Shown one piece after another: positions 8,332 through 17,449 of a stretch of DNA of 64,000 nt. The position numbers and the translations under genes are program-made. Source of the DNA: Novosphingobium guangzhouense (GTDB taxonomy: Bacteria > Pseudomonadota > Alphaproteobacteria > Sphingomonadales > Sphingomonadaceae); NCBI RefSeq assembly GCF_002896965.1, contig NZ_LYMM01000001.1:248001-312000 (forward strand). Reading direction: 5' to 3'. The stretch's first letter is position 1, and every line of letters starts with the position of its first letter. A model generated the notes under the pieces. It was given only the letters and a program-made list of their open reading frames with translations, searched no databases and was not told the origin of the DNA.

Positions 8332-9417
8332 TTGGCACGCACTCCCACCCGCAATACCGGGTTTTCCGGCAGTTCCCAGGCCGCTACCGGGCGCGCCTAT
8401 CCCAATGGCAATCCGGCGCTCGGCTACAACCCGCCCGGCGTGCGCAATACCGACAGCGCATTGCCGCTGCACCGCAACAAGCCGGTAGTCCACAATTATG
8501 CGTGCGATGGCCCCGCGGCGGGAAGCCTTTCGTTCCGCTGGACTTACGGGTCCAACGTGGCGGCCAGGAATCGCGACCCGCGCGTGCAAGTGGTGCAGTA
8601 CAACGAGGATACCTTCGTGCTGCGCCAGAACGTGTGCATCCACTGGGAAGCGCCGTTCACGTACCTTCTTTTCGGCAACAAGGGCGCGCTGCTGATCGAT
8701 ACCGGCGCTACTACCAACGCCGCGCACTATCCGCTGCGCGAAACGGTGGACGCCATCATCGCGCGCTGGGGAAAGGCGCGGGGGCGCGCAAAGGTGCCAC
8801 TGACGATCGCGCTTACCTCGGCAGAGGATATCGCTCAGAATCAGGGTCTTGTGCAGTTCGCGGACCGGCCTGATACTACCATCGTGCCCAAACCGACGGC
8901 CCTGATGCAACGCGCATACGGCATCGCCGGCTGGCCTTCCGGCACCGGCAGGATCGACCTTGGCGACCGGGCGATCACGGTGATCCCGACGCCGGGCACG
9001 CACAAGGATGGGGTCAGCTTCTACGATCCCTACTGCGACCTGCTGTTCACCGGCGACCTACTGTTTCCTGGCAAGATCAACATCGGCAAGGATACCGACT
9101 TCGTCGCCTCGCTTGAGCGGCTCAAGGCTTTCGCCGCCGCCAATCCGGTGAAATGGCTGCTGGGCGGGCACATCGAGATGATGTTCGTCCCCGGCAAGTA
9201 TTACCCGCGCTTCGCCACATTCAAGCCTTACGAACGCGTGCTCGAAATGACGCCGGACCTCATCGACGAGGCGCTGGACGCCGCGCGCGCGGTGCAAGGC
9301 AAGGACATGATGCTGATCCGCCCGGATTTCGTGCTGTTCAACGGCGTCAGCCCCGACCAGCGCACGTCCGTCTGGCCCGAAGGCGTACCCAACATCCGCG
9401 CCCCGCACCCGTTCTGA
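8332..9417 (+). CDS. Metallo-beta-lactamase-fold protein with degenerate metal site
   Basis: A 361-residue MBL-fold protein, clearly paralogous to the next gene (shared QVVQYNEDTFVLRQN versus QVHWYNPHTAILRQN; LLFTGDLLFPG versus ILYTGDMFYRG). The HxHxDH signature is replaced by TSAEDI at about residues 162-167. The downstream His in GTHKDG, the Asp in FTGD and the His in GGHIEM are kept. So it may be an inactive or one-metal paralogue, perhaps a partner of the intact copy. The start is uncertain: the frame is open to 8251, but that lies within an operator, while the TTG at 8332 has GAGGGGG upstream. No clear signal peptide from this start. Function unknown; it belongs to the NikR-like regulon by position. 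Confidence 0.8.
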   Translation: MARTPTRNTGFSGSSQAATGRAYPNGNPALGYNPPGVRNTDSALPLHRNKPVVHNYACDGPAAGSLSFRWTYGSNVAARNRDPRVQVVQYNEDTFVLRQNVCIHWEAPFTYLLFGNKGALLIDTGATTNAAHYPLRETVDAIIARWGKARGRAKVPLTIALTSAEDIAQNQGLVQFADRPDTTIVPKPTALMQRAYGIAGWPSGTGRIDLGDRAITVIPTPGTHKDGVSFYDPYCDLLFTGDLLFPGKINIGKDTDFVASLERLKAFAAANPVKWLLGGHIEMMFVPGKYYPRFATFKPYERVLEMTPDLIDEALDAARAVQGKDMMLIRPDFVLFNGVSPDQRTSVWPEGVPNIRAPHPF

Positions 9418-9447
9418 CGCCTCATTTCGCGCAAGGAAAACCGCACC

Positions 9448-10461
9448 GTGGATCGCCGCTCTTTCCTCACCTACAATGCCGCCGTCGCCGCCGTACCGCT
9501 GACCGGCGCGGCGCTTACGTCCCTCTCGAACGCGGCTGTTGCCGCGACGCGCCCACCGCCGATCGACTTCAAGGCAAACCTGCCCGCAGCCGGCAGCTTC
9601 CCGGACAAGTGGATCTGCGGGTCGTCTTCGTGCATGGACAACACCGACCCGCCGGTGCAGGTCCACTGGTACAACCCGCACACCGCGATCCTGCGCCAGA
9701 ACAAGGCCTACAGCTACGAAGCCCCGTTTGCGCCGCTCTATTTCGGCAATGACCGCGTGCTGCTGCTGGATGAAGGCTATGTGCAGCTGCGCAACGATTA
9801 TGACCTGCGCGCCGTCGTCGACCAATGCATTGACGACTGGTGCCGACGCAACGGCCGCGACCCGGCAAGCATGGAACTGCTGGTAGCTTTCAGCCACCTT
9901 CACGACGATCACTATGCAGCGACCAACCAGTTCGCGGACCGGCCGGGCACCCGCTACATGGGCCTGACGCACGAGGAGATGGTCGGCTTCTGGGGCATGA
10001 CCAACTTCCCGGAGGAACGGGTAACGCTGGACCTTGGCGGGCGCGATATCCTGATCTGGGGATCGCCGGGCCACGTCGTCTCCGAATTCGCCTATTACGA
10101 CAGTTACACGCAGATCCTCTATACCGGCGACATGTTCTATCGCGGGCGCTGCTACATCAGCTTCTGGGAGCCCTGGTACGACAGCATGAAGCGCTTGATC
10201 GCCTTTTGCGACACGCACCCGGTCACGCACGTCATGGGCTGCCACGTCGAGATCAGCAGGGACGGCGAGGATTACGCCTACGGCATGACCTATCAGCCGG
10301 ACGAAGCACCTGTGCAGATGAGCGTGCAGCAACTGCGAGAGGCGTGGGACTATGCGCAGAAGATTACGAAGCCGGGCATCTACTTCACCGGCACCGTGTT
10401 CCTGTGCAACCAGACGCGCGGCACGACGACGATCGACAAGAATCCGTACCGCTATTCGTGA
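9448..10461 (+). CDS. Metallo-beta-lactamase-fold hydrolase, Tat-like signal
   Basis: A 337-residue MBL-fold hydrolase with intact HLHDDH at 150-155, then GSPGH near 210, YTGD near 230 and GCHVE near 265, which together supply a dinuclear metal site. The N-terminus DRRSFLTY followed by an Ala-rich hydrophobic stretch to about residue 33 looks like a twin-arginine signal, so the enzyme is probably exported to the periplasm. GTG start with AAGGAAAA at good spacing, 30 bp behind the degenerate paralogue. The substrate is not evident. Co-location suggests a role in preparing or scavenging the substrate of the adjacent importer and carboxylase. Confidence 0.85.
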   Translation: MDRRSFLTYNAAVAAVPLTGAALTSLSNAAVAATRPPPIDFKANLPAAGSFPDKWICGSSSCMDNTDPPVQVHWYNPHTAILRQNKAYSYEAPFAPLYFGNDRVLLLDEGYVQLRNDYDLRAVVDQCIDDWCRRNGRDPASMELLVAFSHLHDDHYAATNQFADRPGTRYMGLTHEEMVGFWGMTNFPEERVTLDLGGRDILIWGSPGHVVSEFAYYDSYTQILYTGDMFYRGRCYISFWEPWYDSMKRLIAFCDTHPVTHVMGCHVEISRDGEDYAYGMTYQPDEAPVQMSVQQLREAWDYAQKITKPGIYFTGTVFLCNQTRGTTTIDKNPYRYS

Positions 10462-10594
10462 AAGCCGATTCGGCCGCGAGCAGACCTGCTCTGCGGCGAA
10501 GGGCGAATGGTGCGATCGTGTTACTCCTGCATCAGAAAACGACCGTACCGCGCGATATCGCACCGCTCGTCGCCAAAAGATACCAACGCCAAAT

Positions 10595-10620
10595 TAATAC
10601 GCTTGACGAGAAACGTAATA
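10595..10620. promoter_or_regulatory. Operator 4 of the NikR-like regulon (TAATACG-N12-CGTAATA)
   Basis: Fourth copy of the palindrome with the same spacing, in the 257-bp gap between the second MBL gene and the membrane hydroxylase, 98 bp upstream of the latter's ATG. It ties that gene to the same regulators. Apart from this site I see nothing distinct in the gap 10462-10718. Confidence 0.6.
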
Positions 10621-10718
10621 TCCATACCGTGTGCCATATCGCCTGGCAGAGCGAAGAAACGGGGAGAGAGAATCTTGTAACGGCAGGCCGGTCAACCGGT
10701 CTGGATGGGGGGTTTTCG

Positions 10719-11681
10719 ATGGAACAACTGCCAGTCAGCAAAACGGTTCTTGCAGGGGACGCGCCCGGCACGGCTTTTGTCGCCGACGACGCGGGCACCG
10801 TGAAACAGCAGCTCTTCAACCTTGTGCCGCCGGCCTTCGTCGCCGTGGTCGTCGCATTCTGGGCCTTCGCGCCCAAGGCGCTGACCGAAAACGGCTGGAC
10901 GATCATCATTACTTCCGCACTGATCACGATTTTGGTGCAGGGGCTGGAGTTCGTGAACGAGCGGCACGCCGGATGGCGGATGAACTGGCGCGAATTCTTC
11001 ACCGACCTGTTCTACGTGGTGCTGAGCGCGACCGTCATTTCATGGACGTCGAACGCGCTTGCCGAGGAACCGCTCAAGGCGATCAAGGCATCGTTGGGCA
11101 TCACCACCCAATGGGCAATGCACCTGCCCTGGCTGCTGCAGGTGGCGCTGGTGATCTTCCTGATCGAATTCGGCCAGTACTGGATGCATCGCCTGATGCA
11201 CAATTCTACGCCGTTCTGGCTCACTCATGCGCCGCATCACCACATCACCCAACTGAACGCAGCCAAAGGTGCGGTGGGCAACCCGATCGAACTGTTCCTC
11301 ATCAGCCTGAGCGTGGTGGCACTGTTCGACATTTCGCTGACCGCACTGTTCTGCGCTTTCAACGTGCTGGGCGTGGTGTCCACGTTTGCTCATGCCAACG
11401 TGCGCGCCGATCCGCCGAAATTCTATTCCTTCGTATTCACTACGATCCGCCACCACAGCCTGCACCACTCGACCGATTACGAGAGCACGCGCTGCAACTA
11501 CGGCAATTCGCTTATCCTGCTGGACCGCGTGTTCGGCACCTACAAGGAAGGCGAGGCCAGCGTGGTCGGGCAAGACGATCTGAAGCGCCTGTCAATCCGG
11601 GAACAGTTCCTGTTCCCATTCCAGCCCCTGATCGACCGCATCAGGGCAAGACATGCCGACGCGGCACAATCGGCTGGCTGA
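10719..11681 (+). CDS. Fatty acid hydroxylase / sterol desaturase family membrane enzyme
   Basis: A 320-residue integral membrane oxygenase with hydrophobic segments at about 36-52, 60-77, 96-112, 136-152 and 190-222. The His boxes of the di-iron family are present: HRLMH (157-161), HAPHH (170-174) and HHSLHH (245-250), plus H225. The start is the ATG at 10719 with GGGGGG upstream, though the frame is open much further back through the previous gene. The family hydroxylates or desaturates lipids or long alkyl chains using O2. An operator of the NikR-like regulon lies upstream. The specific substrate is unknown; an alkylated nitrogen compound is a speculative option. Confidence 0.85.
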   Translation: MEQLPVSKTVLAGDAPGTAFVADDAGTVKQQLFNLVPPAFVAVVVAFWAFAPKALTENGWTIIITSALITILVQGLEFVNERHAGWRMNWREFFTDLFYVVLSATVISWTSNALAEEPLKAIKASLGITTQWAMHLPWLLQVALVIFLIEFGQYWMHRLMHNSTPFWLTHAPHHHITQLNAAKGAVGNPIELFLISLSVVALFDISLTALFCAFNVLGVVSTFAHANVRADPPKFYSFVFTTIRHHSLHHSTDYESTRCNYGNSLILLDRVFGTYKEGEASVVGQDDLKRLSIREQFLFPFQPLIDRIRARHADAAQSAG

Positions 11682-11877
11682 GCCGCAATATAGATCAAGG
11701 TATCACGGGAGCGAACCCTCGGCGAACAATCCAAGGCCGGGGACAGTGCAAGTGCGTCGGCGCAACATCCGTCAAGCGATGGCCGGCGCGTGAATGAGGG
11801 TCCTCACATCCAACCCACCGGGCGCGACCAAGGAGCGGGCCGGGCATGGGGCATGTCAACCGAAACTGGGGAAGCAC

Positions 11878-14307
11878 ATGACATATCGCGCGAAATTGAG
11901 AGCGGGGCTGCTGTCCGCCACGATGATAACCAGCACGGCGCTCGCCGTTCCCACCATGGCGCAGGAAGCCGCCGCATCGTCTGCCGGAGAGGGCGACGCC
12001 ATCATCGTTACCGGCACCCGCCGCGCCACGACGATCATGGACACGCCGATCAACATCTCCGCGCTCGGCGCCGAAGAACTCGCCCGCCAGCGGATCGACG
12101 ACGTGCGCGATCTGGCCGATTTCACGCCCGGTATGACCATATCCGACACCGGCCCCGGCGGGACCGGCAGCATCGTGTTGCGCGGCCTCAACGCATCGGA
12201 CACCGATTCCACCGGTTCCAATTATGATGACTCGCTCGGCGTGTACCTGGGCGAAGTTCCGCTCTATTACGACTTCAAGCTGCTCGATATCGAGCGCGTG
12301 GAGACGCTGCTTGGTCCGCAAGGCACGCTCTACGGCCTCGGTACGCTGGCGGGCGCGATCCGCTATATCCCCAACCGCCCCAGCACCGATGCCTACGAGG
12401 CCGAGGCGCACGGCCGTCTCTACACCAAGAGCCACGCGGTCGACCTTGGCTATCAGGTGGACGGGATGATCAACATCCCGATCGTGAAAGACCACATCGC
12501 CTTCCGGTCATCAACCGGCTACTATTACGACCCCGGCTTCATCGATTATCCGTTCCTGATCAACGAGCCGGGCGTTTCCAACCCGCAGCCCAACGGCACC
12601 GAGCGGCCGACCGGCGATGCCTACAACGCCAACCTTCACAAGCGCGAGGATCTCAACTTCGAGAAGACCTTCACCACGCGCAACCAACTGCTGCTGCAGA
12701 CCAGCGAAGACCTCAAGGTCATCTTTACTTACGCATTCCAGCGCACCAAGACCGACGGCGCGCAGTCCAACAGCGCAGGCGTGCTGGGATCGGGCAGGTA
12801 CGAGAACGCAAGCCGCTATGCAGAGCCGGTGAACCGCCGCGCGCATCTGGCCAGCATGGAAATCAACGCCAACATCGCGGATATCGCGGACCTTGTATCG
12901 ACGACAGCGTACACCAACGTCCACACGCGGTCGCAAGCAGACAACACCGACCTGCTGCTGGACCTCGACTATGGCTATGAAGGCTTTTCGGCGTTCTCCA
13001 GCTGGAACGAATCGTTCGGTCGGCGCAAGCAGGTCAACCAGGAGGTCCGCCTGGTTTCGCGGCACGGCGGTCCGTTCAACTGGGTTCTCGGCGGGTTCTA
13101 CAACGAACAGAAGTACCACAACGACTATGCAGAGCACACACCGGGCCTGGCCGACCTGAGCACCAATCCCGATGAGCTGGAATATGTCAGCTATACCAAG
13201 TCGAAGGTGACCGAAAAGGCCATCTTCGGCGAAGGAACCTTGCGCATCGTTCCGCAATGGCAGGTTACCGGCGGCGCGCGCTACTTCAAGTACACCTCCA
13301 ACGTGCAGGGTGCGCTGGTGCTTCCGCTGCTGGGCGATCCACTCAGCCCTTATGATGTGGATGCTGCGGGCGGCAACGCCAAGCAGGACGGCTGGGTCTG
13401 GAAGTTCAACACCTCCTTCAACTTCACCCCCGACCTCATGCTTTATGCGACTTACAGCAAGGGCTATCGCATTGGCGGCCCCAACCGCGTCGCGCCCTGC
13501 CCTAACCCTGTCCCGCCTGATCAGCAAAACGCCTGCGCTCTTCCAAACGAAGTCCAGTATGGCCCCGACAAGACAAGAAACGCGGAAATCGGTGTGCGCA
13601 TGCAGCTGCTCGACCGCAAGCTGACCTTCAACTTCGACGTCTTCCACATCAAGTGGGACGGCATCCAAGTGGACTCGGCGACGTTTTATGGCGTTACCGG
13701 CATCACGGTGAATGGCGGCTCGGCCAAGTCTCAGGGCTTCGAAACCTCGTTCCAGTTCAAGCCGATCCCGGCACTGACGATCCAGGGCACTTACTCGTAT
13801 ACAGACGCCAAGCTGACCGAGGATGTACCGGGGATCATCACCATCCGTCCGGTTCCGGGCTACTACGGTCCGTACAAGTCGGACGAGAACCCCGACCTGC
13901 CCGCCAAGTTCACGCAAATCGACGCTCTCGACGGGGATCGTCTGCCGGGTTCGGCAAAGAACCAGGGCAGCCTTGGTGCAACGTACACCGTTCCGATGGG
14001 CGAAGGTGTGTTCAGCGCCAACTGGACCGCGACCTATCGCGGCAACGTGGTGTCGCGCCTTGGCTGGGATCGGGGCTATGGCACCAAGATTCCGGGCTAC
14101 GTGCTGCACCGTGCGACGCTGTCCTACGATACGGACAAGTTCAGCGTCAGCCTCTTCGCCAACAACATCTTTGACAAGTACGCCATCGCCTCGGTCGGTC
14201 AGGACCGTTCGCGCATCGGCGTAAACGATGGTGTGGCCGTTCGCTACTATCGTGAGACGGTGATCAATCCACGCACCGTTGGCGTGGAAGCCCGCATCAA
14301 GTACTGA
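11878..14307 (+). CDS. TonB-dependent receptor
   Basis: An 809-residue outer-membrane receptor. The signal peptide covers residues 1-28 (ends PTMAQ), followed by a TonB-box-like DAIIVTGTR, a plug domain (ERVETLLGPQGTLYG near 140) and a beta-barrel ending in the aromatic residue of EARIKY. ATG at 11878 with GGGGA upstream. An in-frame ATG at 11794 would put 28 hydrophilic residues before the signal and is not preferred. It stands alone on the plus strand after the NikR-like island, with a terminator behind it. Substrate unknown. Confidence 0.9.
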   Translation: MTYRAKLRAGLLSATMITSTALAVPTMAQEAAASSAGEGDAIIVTGTRRATTIMDTPINISALGAEELARQRIDDVRDLADFTPGMTISDTGPGGTGSIVLRGLNASDTDSTGSNYDDSLGVYLGEVPLYYDFKLLDIERVETLLGPQGTLYGLGTLAGAIRYIPNRPSTDAYEAEAHGRLYTKSHAVDLGYQVDGMINIPIVKDHIAFRSSTGYYYDPGFIDYPFLINEPGVSNPQPNGTERPTGDAYNANLHKREDLNFEKTFTTRNQLLLQTSEDLKVIFTYAFQRTKTDGAQSNSAGVLGSGRYENASRYAEPVNRRAHLASMEINANIADIADLVSTTAYTNVHTRSQADNTDLLLDLDYGYEGFSAFSSWNESFGRRKQVNQEVRLVSRHGGPFNWVLGGFYNEQKYHNDYAEHTPGLADLSTNPDELEYVSYTKSKVTEKAIFGEGTLRIVPQWQVTGGARYFKYTSNVQGALVLPLLGDPLSPYDVDAAGGNAKQDGWVWKFNTSFNFTPDLMLYATYSKGYRIGGPNRVAPCPNPVPPDQQNACALPNEVQYGPDKTRNAEIGVRMQLLDRKLTFNFDVFHIKWDGIQVDSATFYGVTGITVNGGSAKSQGFETSFQFKPIPALTIQGTYSYTDAKLTEDVPGIITIRPVPGYYGPYKSDENPDLPAKFTQIDALDGDRLPGSAKNQGSLGATYTVPMGEGVFSANWTATYRGNVVSRLGWDRGYGTKIPGYVLHRATLSYDTDKFSVSLFANNIFDKYAIASVGQDRSRIGVNDGVAVRYYRETVINPRTVGVEARIKY

Positions 14308-14315
14308 GCATGAAA

Positions 14316-14350
14316 CGAAGCGCCCTTCCCCACAACGGGAGGGCGCTTCG
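14316..14350. terminator. Bidirectional intrinsic terminator hairpin
   Basis: Strong GC-rich inverted repeat, CGAAGCGCCCTTCCC, then a 6-base loop, then GGGAGGGCGCTTCG, with one bulge. It lies between the convergent TonB receptor and sulfotransferase genes, so it can end both. Confidence 0.75.
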
Positions 14351-14361
14351 GCACCCTGCCC

Positions 14362-16047
14362 CTAAACCGCCATGCCTTGCGCCTGTAGCCACGCCTGTAT
14401 CGGCTGCAACGCTGCTTCGTGAGCGCGCCAGCGGTCCACCGCGTCGGCATTGATCGGCCGCCGGACCTGTGCGGCACTGGGCGTCGCCACAGCGGCGCTG
14501 TTCTTGTGGAAGGACAGGCAGGCGTTGTCCCAGTCCAGCCCGCAATGAGCCAGCAGCCGCCGCGTCTCGCCTTCCTGATCGGAAACGAGCGCCTCGTAGG
14601 ACAACTGCAACACCCGGCCCGGCAGCAAGCCCTCCCACATCGCCATCAGCCGATCGAAGCGCGCATAATACTGCGCGATGTCCATCAGGTCATAGGAATA
14701 GGCGTAATAGGCCGATCCGCTGGCGAACAGGTTCTTGTAGTTGCTCCAGATCGTGTCCATCGGATTGCGCCGCAGGCACACGATCCGGGCATCGGGCAAG
14801 GCCCGCGCGATGTGGCCGACATAGAGGAAATTGGCCGGAAGCTTGTCTGTAAACCTGGGCTTCACGCCCGCGACATGATTGGCGGCACGCGCGAGATAGG
14901 CCGAGCCAACCGCCTGCGCATCCAGCCCCGCGCTCGCCTTCGCGGTCTGTGCATCAATGACCCGGCGCGAGGGTGTGCCGGCGAGCTGCTTCACCGCCAG
15001 CGGCATCGCCTGCAGTTCCCCTGCCGCCTCTACTTCGCGGTGAGAGGAAAGGATGCGGTCGACCAGAGTGGTGCCGGTGCGCGGCATGCCGACAATGAAG
15101 ATAGGCGCGGGGCCGGAATGGCCCGTTCCGGCCGGCAGACCCGCGCCGCCGAAAACTGCCTCAATCGCATCGAATATCTCGGCATCCTGCGCGAAATTGT
15201 AGCCGATGGCGCGCTTGTGCGCATCGTTGGCCGCGGACAGGTGCCGGAAAGCCTCCGCGGCGTTGCCGACATCTTCATGCTCCTTCGCCAGCGCATAACG
15301 GATGCGCAGGGCATCGTGGGGCTCCGGCGCGGCTGCCAGCGCGGCTTCGAGGCGAGGGACATGATTCGACTGCGCCGTCTGGCGCGAAAGGATGGAAAGC
15401 GCATAGTGCGTCCGCGCATTGCCCGGATCGGCGGCAAGGATCGCCTCATAATGCCCGCGCGCGTCCTCCACCATGCCGGTGAAGCCACATGCGGACGCAA
15501 GGTTGTAGCGATAGTCGAGGTTCCACGGCTCTGCCGCCACCGCCGCCGTGAACGGGGCTAGCGATCCCCCATGGTCGCCCAGCCGGGCAAGAACGCAGCC
15601 AATCGTGTCGAACGTGCGCGCATCGGTGGGGGCGCCCTTCGAAGAAAGGGCCATCGCCTGCGTCGCAGCCTCTGCCGCCTCTCCATCCCGCCGCAGCAGG
15701 ATCAAAAGCCGCGCCAGTTGCGCCAGATGTTCTGCGTGCGGCCCACGCGCTACCGCCGCTTCAAGCAGTGGCACCGCTCGCGCAATCTGCCCTGCTTCCG
15801 CCGCCACGATGCCCAGCAGGAAGAAGCCGGCAGGATCATCCGGGCTGCCTTTCGCCAGCGCCCCCGCCGCTGCCGCTGCCGCCTGTAAAGCCCCCTGCCG
15901 CAGCGCCTCTCTTGCCTGTGCTTCAAGCGTCACGCGCGACCGATCGTCAGACGAGGGAATGTGCAGGTCATCGATGTGGCCGCGACTTTCATTCTGGAAC
16001 AGATGGCCAAGCCTAACCAGGCCGCGCGCACCTGACAATCGCGCCAA
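14362..16047 (-). CDS. TPR-repeat sulfotransferase family protein
   Basis: A 561-residue protein. The N-terminal half (about 40-300) consists of tetratricopeptide-like helices. The C-terminal half is a PAPS-dependent sulfotransferase domain with the 5'-phosphosulfate loop FIVGMPRTGTTLVDR (318-332) and a 3'-phosphate site RRNPMDTIWSNY near 425. The TTG start directly follows the sensor kinase stop (TGATTG), so it appears to be the third gene of the two-component operon. Such TPR-sulfotransferases are common in sphingomonads; the acceptor molecule is unknown. Soluble, with no signal peptide. Confidence 0.83.
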   Translation of the reverse strand: MARLSGARGLVRLGHLFQNESRGHIDDLHIPSSDDRSRVTLEAQAREALRQGALQAAAAAAGALAKGSPDDPAGFFLLGIVAAEAGQIARAVPLLEAAVARGPHAEHLAQLARLLILLRRDGEAAEAATQAMALSSKGAPTDARTFDTIGCVLARLGDHGGSLAPFTAAVAAEPWNLDYRYNLASACGFTGMVEDARGHYEAILAADPGNARTHYALSILSRQTAQSNHVPRLEAALAAAPEPHDALRIRYALAKEHEDVGNAAEAFRHLSAANDAHKRAIGYNFAQDAEIFDAIEAVFGGAGLPAGTGHSGPAPIFIVGMPRTGTTLVDRILSSHREVEAAGELQAMPLAVKQLAGTPSRRVIDAQTAKASAGLDAQAVGSAYLARAANHVAGVKPRFTDKLPANFLYVGHIARALPDARIVCLRRNPMDTIWSNYKNLFASGSAYYAYSYDLMDIAQYYARFDRLMAMWEGLLPGRVLQLSYEALVSDQEGETRRLLAHCGLDWDNACLSFHKNSAAVATPSAAQVRRPINADAVDRWRAHEAALQPIQAWLQAQGMAV

Positions 16048-17439
16048 TCACCGCAGCCGCCGCATCGGCACCCGGATTTCCGCTACGAGCCCCCCGTCCT
16101 TCGCATTGCGCAAAGTAACGACACCTCCGAAAGTCGCGACTTGCGCCTGCGCGATCGTCAGGCCGATACCCGTGCCGGTTCCTGTGCTCGTGGAAAGACG
16201 ACGAAACGGCTGGAAAGCGTTTTCAATTTCTTCATCAGGCAGGCCGGGGCCGCGGTCGGCGACCTGGATGACAAGATTACCTCTCTCGATCATGCAGCAC
16301 AATTGCGCCGAACCACCGTATTTCAGCGCGTTGTCGACAAGGTTGGCCAGCGCGCGACCCAGCGCGTTGGGCTTTACCCACGCCTCCACTCGCGTCTGTT
16401 CGACGAAGGTCACCTCGCGGCCTACTTCCGCATAATCTTCGGCCAGCGCGGAGAGCACGGAATTGACGTCGATCACCGCCCACGGCTCGCGCACTTCGTT
16501 GCTGCGCGCCAGATCAAGGCCATCGCGCACCATCTGCTGTGTCGCGGCAAGATCTGCGACCAGCCTTTCCCGCAGCGCCTCATCGTCCACTTGTTCCAGA
16601 CGAAGGCGCAGCCGGGTCAGCGGCGTTTGCAGATCATGCGTGACGGAGGCGAGGATCTGCGTACGTTCGCGCAGGCCCTCACGCACGCGCTCCTGCGCAA
16701 GGTTGAAGGTTTCCAGCGCGGCGCGCACCTCGCTCGGCCCCTTGACGGGGATGGGTTCAAGATCGCCCGCGAGCGAGAATTGCCGCGCCGCCCTTTCCAT
16801 GCGCCGCAGCGGCGCGGTGGCAATCCGCGCAGTCAGCAGGCCCAACAGGGCGCCCGCAATGACGATAAGTTCAAGATAAGGCGGCCCCACCGGGGGCTGG
16901 CCGCGGTCGGGGTTTGGCAGCAAGTCCACGACGAAGCGCCGCTCCACCCCTTGCGCATTGACGTATCGCACGAGCCAGCAATCCGGCAGCGGATCGGTGT
17001 TCATCCCCGCCGCCGGGGGATAGCGCACGAAAGTGGAGAAGCATTCCGGTCGCTGCAGCTTGCGCACCTTTGCCGGATACCCCAGCCGGTCGCTCAGGCT
17101 GCGCGACAAAGCCGGATCCCACCCGCTTGCAGCCATTGTCGCATCGGCCTTGTGCGCGCCAAGGATGAAGTGGGAATCCAGCCACTTGTCGGTGCGCTCC
17201 GGCGCCAGTTCATAGCGGCGGGCAATATCGACCGCACTGGCCATGCCGGATTCGTGCTGCCTTTGAACGAAGGCGTTGTCCTTCCAGGTCTGAGACACGT
17301 GCAGCGCGAAAAGGGTAGAGGCCGGCATCCCGATCACCAAGATCAGCGTCAACCGCCCCGCCAGCGACGAAGGATAGGCCCGCAACCAGCGCAGGATATC
17401 GCGCAACCGCCCCGGACGGGGAGCCGAACAGGCCGTCAC
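16048..17439 (-). CDS. Sensor histidine kinase (OmpR-family partner)
   Basis: A 463-residue inner-membrane kinase. Membrane segments at about 28-48 and 188-207 frame a periplasmic sensor region, followed by a HAMP region (to about 255). The H-box [16 protein letters not shown] has phospho-acceptor H268, the N-box is [11 protein letters not shown], and the G-boxes are DRGPGLPD and [11 protein letters not shown] start 10 bp behind the response regulator. The pair is divergent from an RND efflux operon and is its probable regulator. Confidence 0.9.
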   Translation of the reverse strand: MTACSAPRPGRLRDILRWLRAYPSSLAGRLTLILVIGMPASTLFALHVSQTWKDNAFVQRQHESGMASAVDIARRYELAPERTDKWLDSHFILGAHKADATMAASGWDPALSRSLSDRLGYPAKVRKLQRPECFSTFVRYPPAAGMNTDPLPDCWLVRYVNAQGVERRFVVDLLPNPDRGQPPVGPPYLELIVIAGALLGLLTARIATAPLRRMERAARQFSLAGDLEPIPVKGPSEVRAALETFNLAQERVREGLRERTQILASVTHDLQTPLTRLRLRLEQVDDEALRERLVADLAATQQMVRDGLDLARSNEVREPWAVIDVNSVLSALAEDYAEVGREVTFVEQTRVEAWVKPNALGRALANLVDNALKYGGSAQLCCMIERGNLVIQVADRGPGLPDEEIENAFQPFRRLSTSTGTGTGIGLTIAQAQVATFGGVVTLRNAKDGGLVAEIRVPMRRLR

Positions 17440-17449
17440 CGTTGTCGGC

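Noticed and set aside
9058-10563. 501-codon minus-strand frame opposite the MBL genes
   Set aside because: No motifs, and it is antisense to two proteins with clear MBL-fold features; codon-position bias on the minus strand is not coding-like.
10093-12530. Isolated TATTACG half-sites inside the MBL and TonB genes
   Set aside because: No matching GTAATA at the fixed 14-bp spacing; they are codon-derived (Tyr-Tyr-Asp) coincidences.
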